A DNA stretch of 64,000 nucleotides from Lodderomyces elongisporus (taxonomy: Eukaryota; Ascomycota; Pichiomycetes; Serinales; Debaryomycetaceae). The notes under the pieces are model-generated. The model worked only from the letters and a program-made list of their open reading frames with translations. It did not search any database and had not been told where the DNA came from. How positions within the stretch are numbered: the stretch's first letter is position 1; the number at the start of each line of letters is the position of its first letter. Shown in pieces: positions 61,901 through 64,000 of the stretch. The DNA lies in NCBI RefSeq assembly GCF_030384665.1, contig NC_083676.1, forward strand, positions 372,001 through 436,000. Direction: 5' to 3'. The position numbers and the translations under genes are program-made.

Positions 61901-62628
61901 CAGGGTTTGGCGCGTTGGTGAAGCGAATATGTTCGATGCCGAAAAAATACGATAATCTCAATTTACAACGACATGCTACATTATGCTTGGTGAAGTTGAT
62001 GTGCATTTCATCCATCTATTGTGAAGAGAACCTTCCTTTGCTTTTGAGTATTATGGAAAAGTCCCAAGATCCAGTTATCAGGTGCAATTGTGTTTTAGGG
62101 CTTGGTGATTTGGCCGTGAGCTTCAATAGGTTGATTGACGAGAATACAGATTTCATATATCGTCGTCTCACAGATGAGAACATTATGGTGCAAAAAACTT
62201 GTTTAATGACTGTTACGTTCTTGATTCTTGCAGGTCAAGTTAAGGTAAAGGGACAATTATCTTCGATGGCCAAATGCTTAGAAAACTCGGACCAGGGAAT
62301 AAGTGATATGTGTAGATTGTTTTTCACCGAATTGGCAACAAAGGATAACGCAATCTACAATGGCTTTATCGATATATTTAGTGGATTATCTTTTGACGAG
62401 TCGTTGAGCCACGAATCATTCAAGAAGATTATCAAGTTTTTGTTGGGGTTTGTCACCAAAGAGCGCCAACAAAAGCAATTAAGCGAAAAACTATTAGTTA
62501 GATTGAAAAAGGCAAAGAGCGAAAAGGAGTGGAAGGATATTGCGTTTGCATTGGAGACTATCCCAAATACAAACGCAGACATAGCAGCAATACTAAAAGA
62601 AGGGTACCAAATGGTGTCGGCAAAGTAA
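58933..62628 (+). CDS. YCS4: condensin subunit 1 (CAP-D2)
   Basis: A 1231-residue HEAT-rich condensin regulatory subunit, which compacts mitotic chromosomes and maintains rDNA. The N-terminus has Asp-Phe-Asn-Leu-Gln-Ser-Tyr-Phe-Asn and a long CAP-D2 N-domain. A conserved central region has Asn-Pro-Phe-Val-Arg-Ser-Lys-Ala-Ile-Gln-Ala-Leu-Thr-Arg and Ser-Ile-Lys-Leu-Leu-Gly-Lys-Leu. The C-terminal Cnd1 region contains Asp-Pro-Val-Ile-Arg-Cys-Asn and Leu-Gly-Asp-Leu-Ala-Val. Two variable inserts are seen: an Asn/Asp/Ser tract (about 353-380) and an acidic Glu/Asp region followed by poly-Ser (about 515-585). Start is the first ATG, 12 bp after an in-frame-like TTAAATG context. The gene ends about 650 bp before ALE1. 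Confidence 0.94.
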   Translation: MDFNLQSYFNEFDVDKEYDVQFDDLNGKLGLVTDTLAHDSQAIVSNPELFEDILELAQGYRKLESKQQRQLSYLLASSFNNIGQSLLRGLVEDDYQDGLDQIKTTLERYGYLIYVLMKFLGSEDHLQISAARSQKKVPRDVLAKWNSNCADVENALLAIKSVLNIDLDKVFLTTPERDAYVELFSRPIINLMESPERMKVEGLRVLIYDVLAVAVTKHAHGEIMQHSIIQSLTYYAHLPPYMAIFLSLLNRKYDHPYLTERILREIAQTRFIANDTNGPKAIAEFITKLSELSPHQMFKQMTSISQLLTNTNFTLRCAVVEACGNVIIGVLKDRSRFSLIETANDFNGADNNNNSSSNDNNNDNDNDNNNNNSSSSSGDGEDDSEKVDNGRQSDEVHVGKLLDLLAERVFDQNPFVRSKAIQALTRVAESSLKAPAKRQQILRLAVNSLDDRSTLVRRNSIKLLGKLILKHPFQGTHGTQLSRKFWSSQLQDAEDEYIACIPKPMDLGADMEMEEDTGDEMQEDNAEEKDDENDNIREEQEEFDGGEKSENSDNDEEDREEETERLSATETAAATSSSSSSSSTTGESPLSSASTINHQQTPSPIAIARAKLKRDFYKDAVKFIKTAEKGTTTICRLLFSRNRNEAIDAMDFIVLADAFGIENANYGIKRMLHLVWVKGTSEEGKSVSAHLIDCYKALFLRAPEGASTTQKAAHIAKSLMGLTKGASVADLASLEKLLCMMYRLNMIHSEIIAVLWQVYKTEVEDTDEIIEMRRSSIKILGMLGTDEPKIIAQGFSSILNIGLNEKGLHDLELCRYSCIALQKLDLAFFSSSIENSQERQKEATDRIVNVLLHVHDDAEWFAVAEQAIDAIFEICNDPVDLCSDLIREKSNSVFASQKFSELQKCTALSQLLFIVGHVAIKTIVYLESLEAQFKKKRQHAETKATEGNKADHERDEELEMIGGTSEDDFADAVQHVREKELLYGQTSILAGFGALVKRICSMPKKYDNLNLQRHATLCLVKLMCISSIYCEENLPLLLSIMEKSQDPVIRCNCVLGLGDLAVSFNRLIDENTDFIYRRLTDENIMVQKTCLMTVTFLILAGQVKVKGQLSSMAKCLENSDQGISDMCRLFFTELATKDNAIYNGFIDIFSGLSFDESLSHESFKKIIKFLLGFVTKERQQKQLSEKLLVRLKKAKSEKEWKDIAFALETIPNTNADIAAILKEGYQMVSAK

Positions 62629-63279
62629 TAAATGAATACAAGAAATTTTTATGCAGTATTTGATACGTAAGTGTTTCTTTGCAGTAGTAGATGAGACTCT
62701 GAGTATATGTTACATACAAGTTCAATACAAGATTTGTTGCTATCATCTTGGATCATAAAGGACTTGAGAAAATTGAAAAAAGAATGGGACAATAAAAAGT
62801 GGGAAAAAAAACAGGAAATTAATGCTATACTATACAAAACAAATCAAAACAATACACAGAGACCAAAACAAAATCACAAAGCGCAATTTTTTTCTTTCTA
62901 TTTGCTGTATCGAATTTTTTTTCTTTTTTTTTTCCCTCAAGCTGTCATTTAACCGATAGAAAAGAATATTGGAAATCAAAGTTTGTTTTCTCTGCGTTGC
63001 TCCCCACCTCCACACTTTACATTTTATTTCCCCACCATCCACTGAAAGCATTCCAACTGCCTTGTCAAGTCCCTCCCCCCATAAAGAAATTTGAACTTAT
63101 CAAAAAGGAAAGGACTCTTTTCTTTTTGTTTTGTTTATTTCTGCTTTTTGCTTTTTGCTTTTTGCTTTTTGCTTTTTGCTTTTATTTATTCAATTATTCA
63201 ATTATTCGTTTATCCATTAATTGATTATTTTTTATATTGTTGAAATCAATTTTTTTTTCTTCAAATCATCCATTAATCA
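62629..63279. other. intergenic, ALE1 promoter region
   Basis: Spacer with A/T tracts near 62885-62935 and a TGCTTTT heptamer array (63142-63184, about six units). No gene is seen. The heptamer is the complement of the AAAAAGC repeat near 6459-6487. Confidence 0.6.
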
Positions 63280-64000
63280 ATGATTGCCGTTATTCAGACA
63301 TTTTTAAACTTAATCCTGGACAATACAGGTTTGGATCAGGCCAGTGTTAAAATCCTTTTGTGTACATTACTTTCTTACCCATTCAGCATCATTTTCAAAA
63401 GATTGCCAGATCGCGAATACACCTTGAAGAATGTTTACGTTGTCATTGTTTCTGCATTCTATGTATTTGGAATTTGCGACTTACGATCTGGGTTTGGCAC
63501 GTTAATCCTTTCTACCTTGGGGTGCTATTTTATCACGAGATATTTGCGAACTTCAAGCATGCCATGGGTGAACTTCATATTCTTGATGACCCACATGGCA
63601 TATAGTCATTTCCACCTTCAGTTCTTTGCCGACTACGACCCTAGGGTTATTGATATTACAGGAGCGCAAATGATATTGGTGATGAAGTTATCAGCTTTTG
63701 GATGGAGTGTGTACGATGGGAAACAGCCATTGGAATCATTAAGCGAATACAACAGATCTCGTGCCATCAAACAACACCCAAATATTCTTCCATTCATTGG
63801 CTATCTGTTCTTTTATGCTTCTTTATTAACTGGTCCAGCTTTTGACTATGCAGACTATGACAAGTTCATCCATGCAACATTATTTGATGATGTTCCAGAG
63901 GACAAAAGACCAGGTAGACGCAGAAAGAGGCTAATTCCAAAAAGCGGAAAACAAGCGACATCAAAGTTATTTCAAGGTTTTTTTTGGGCGGCATTATTAT
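63280..64000 (+). CDS. ALE1: lysophospholipid acyltransferase Ale1 (5' part)
   Basis: Only the first 240 codons are in the window; the frame is open to the end and lacks its stop. The ATG at 63280 begins a membrane-bound O-acyltransferase with hydrophobic segments near 20-60, 80-110 and 165-185. Matches to yeast Ale1 include Gln-Met-Ile-Leu-Val-Met-Lys-Leu-Ser-Ala-Phe, Trp-Ser-Val-Tyr-Asp-Gly, Ser-Arg-Ala-Ile-Lys-x-His-Pro and Leu-Thr-Gly-Pro-Ala-Phe-Asp-Tyr-Ala-Asp-Tyr. It acylates lysophospholipids at the ER. The catalytic His and later MBOAT motifs should lie outside this window. Confidence 0.9.
   Translation, partial: MIAVIQTFLNLILDNTGLDQASVKILLCTLLSYPFSIIFKRLPDREYTLKNVYVVIVSAFYVFGICDLRSGFGTLILSTLGCYFITRYLRTSSMPWVNFIFLMTHMAYSHFHLQFFADYDPRVIDITGAQMILVMKLSAFGWSVYDGKQPLESLSEYNRSRAIKQHPNILPFIGYLFFYASLLTGPAFDYADYDKFIHATLFDDVPEDKRPGRRRKRLIPKSGKQATSKLFQGFFWAALL

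Noticed and set aside
1..64000. tRNA genes
   Set aside because: I scanned the spacers by eye for B-box-like GTTCRANNC sequences with a matching stem and found none. A tRNAscan run would be decisive.

Overview
This window is nuclear DNA from a budding yeast of the CUG-Ser (CTG) clade, most likely the Lodderomyces elongisporus / Candida parapsilosis lineage. The reasons are: AT-rich DNA, intron-free genes on both strands, long microsatellite-rich intergenic regions, heavy Gln/Asn expansions in regulatory proteins, and almost no in-frame CTG in conserved genes (I see none in ARP3). Where CTG does occur it sits in low-complexity or non-conserved positions, so CTG should be read as serine. From memory of Candida albicans ORF numbering (orf19.2262 to about orf19.2290), the order RCK2-SMF12-AFT2-TPK2 ... 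LIA1-RPA12-CCT5-ARP3-TOR1 is conserved. I used that to choose symbols for paralogous families. The species assignment is inference.

Layout. At 0.5-10.5 kb: a CBS-domain protein, ZTA1 quinone oxidoreductase, RCK2 kinase, a 4.1-kb gene-free stretch, and the PYP1 HAD phosphatase. At 12-23.3 kb: an Nramp metal transporter (SMF12), an Aft-domain iron/stress regulator (AFT2), a decayed pseudogene, RPB9, MNP1 and TPK2. At 24.7-29.4 kb: proteasome chaperone ADD66 and a large Zn2Cys6 regulator. At 32.3-39.2 kb: a 3-ketoacid CoA-transferase, an intradiol (hydroxyquinol-type) dioxygenase and a flavin-reductase-domain protein. These three look like part of an aromatic-compound (3-oxoadipate) catabolic cluster, with the Zn2Cys6 regulator next to it. 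At 40-46 kb: LIA1, RPA12, CCT5 and ARP3. At 46.4-64 kb: TOR1, RCL1, TAF4, YCS4 and the 5' part of ALE1, which is cut by the window end.

Working together: RCK2, TPK2, TOR1, AFT2 and the Zn2Cys6 protein are signalling or transcription regulators, and all carry large poly-Q/poly-N tracts. LIA1, RPA12 and RCL1 serve ribosome production or translation and have PAC/RRPE-like promoter motifs. The least expected observations are a cluster of 15 CTG codons at the 5' end of TOR1, a frameshifted and stop-riddled gene between AFT2 and RPB9, an altered TM6 motif in SMF12, and the lack of a Cys-x-Cys motif in AFT2. I found no tRNA, rRNA, transposon or CRISPR array by eye.
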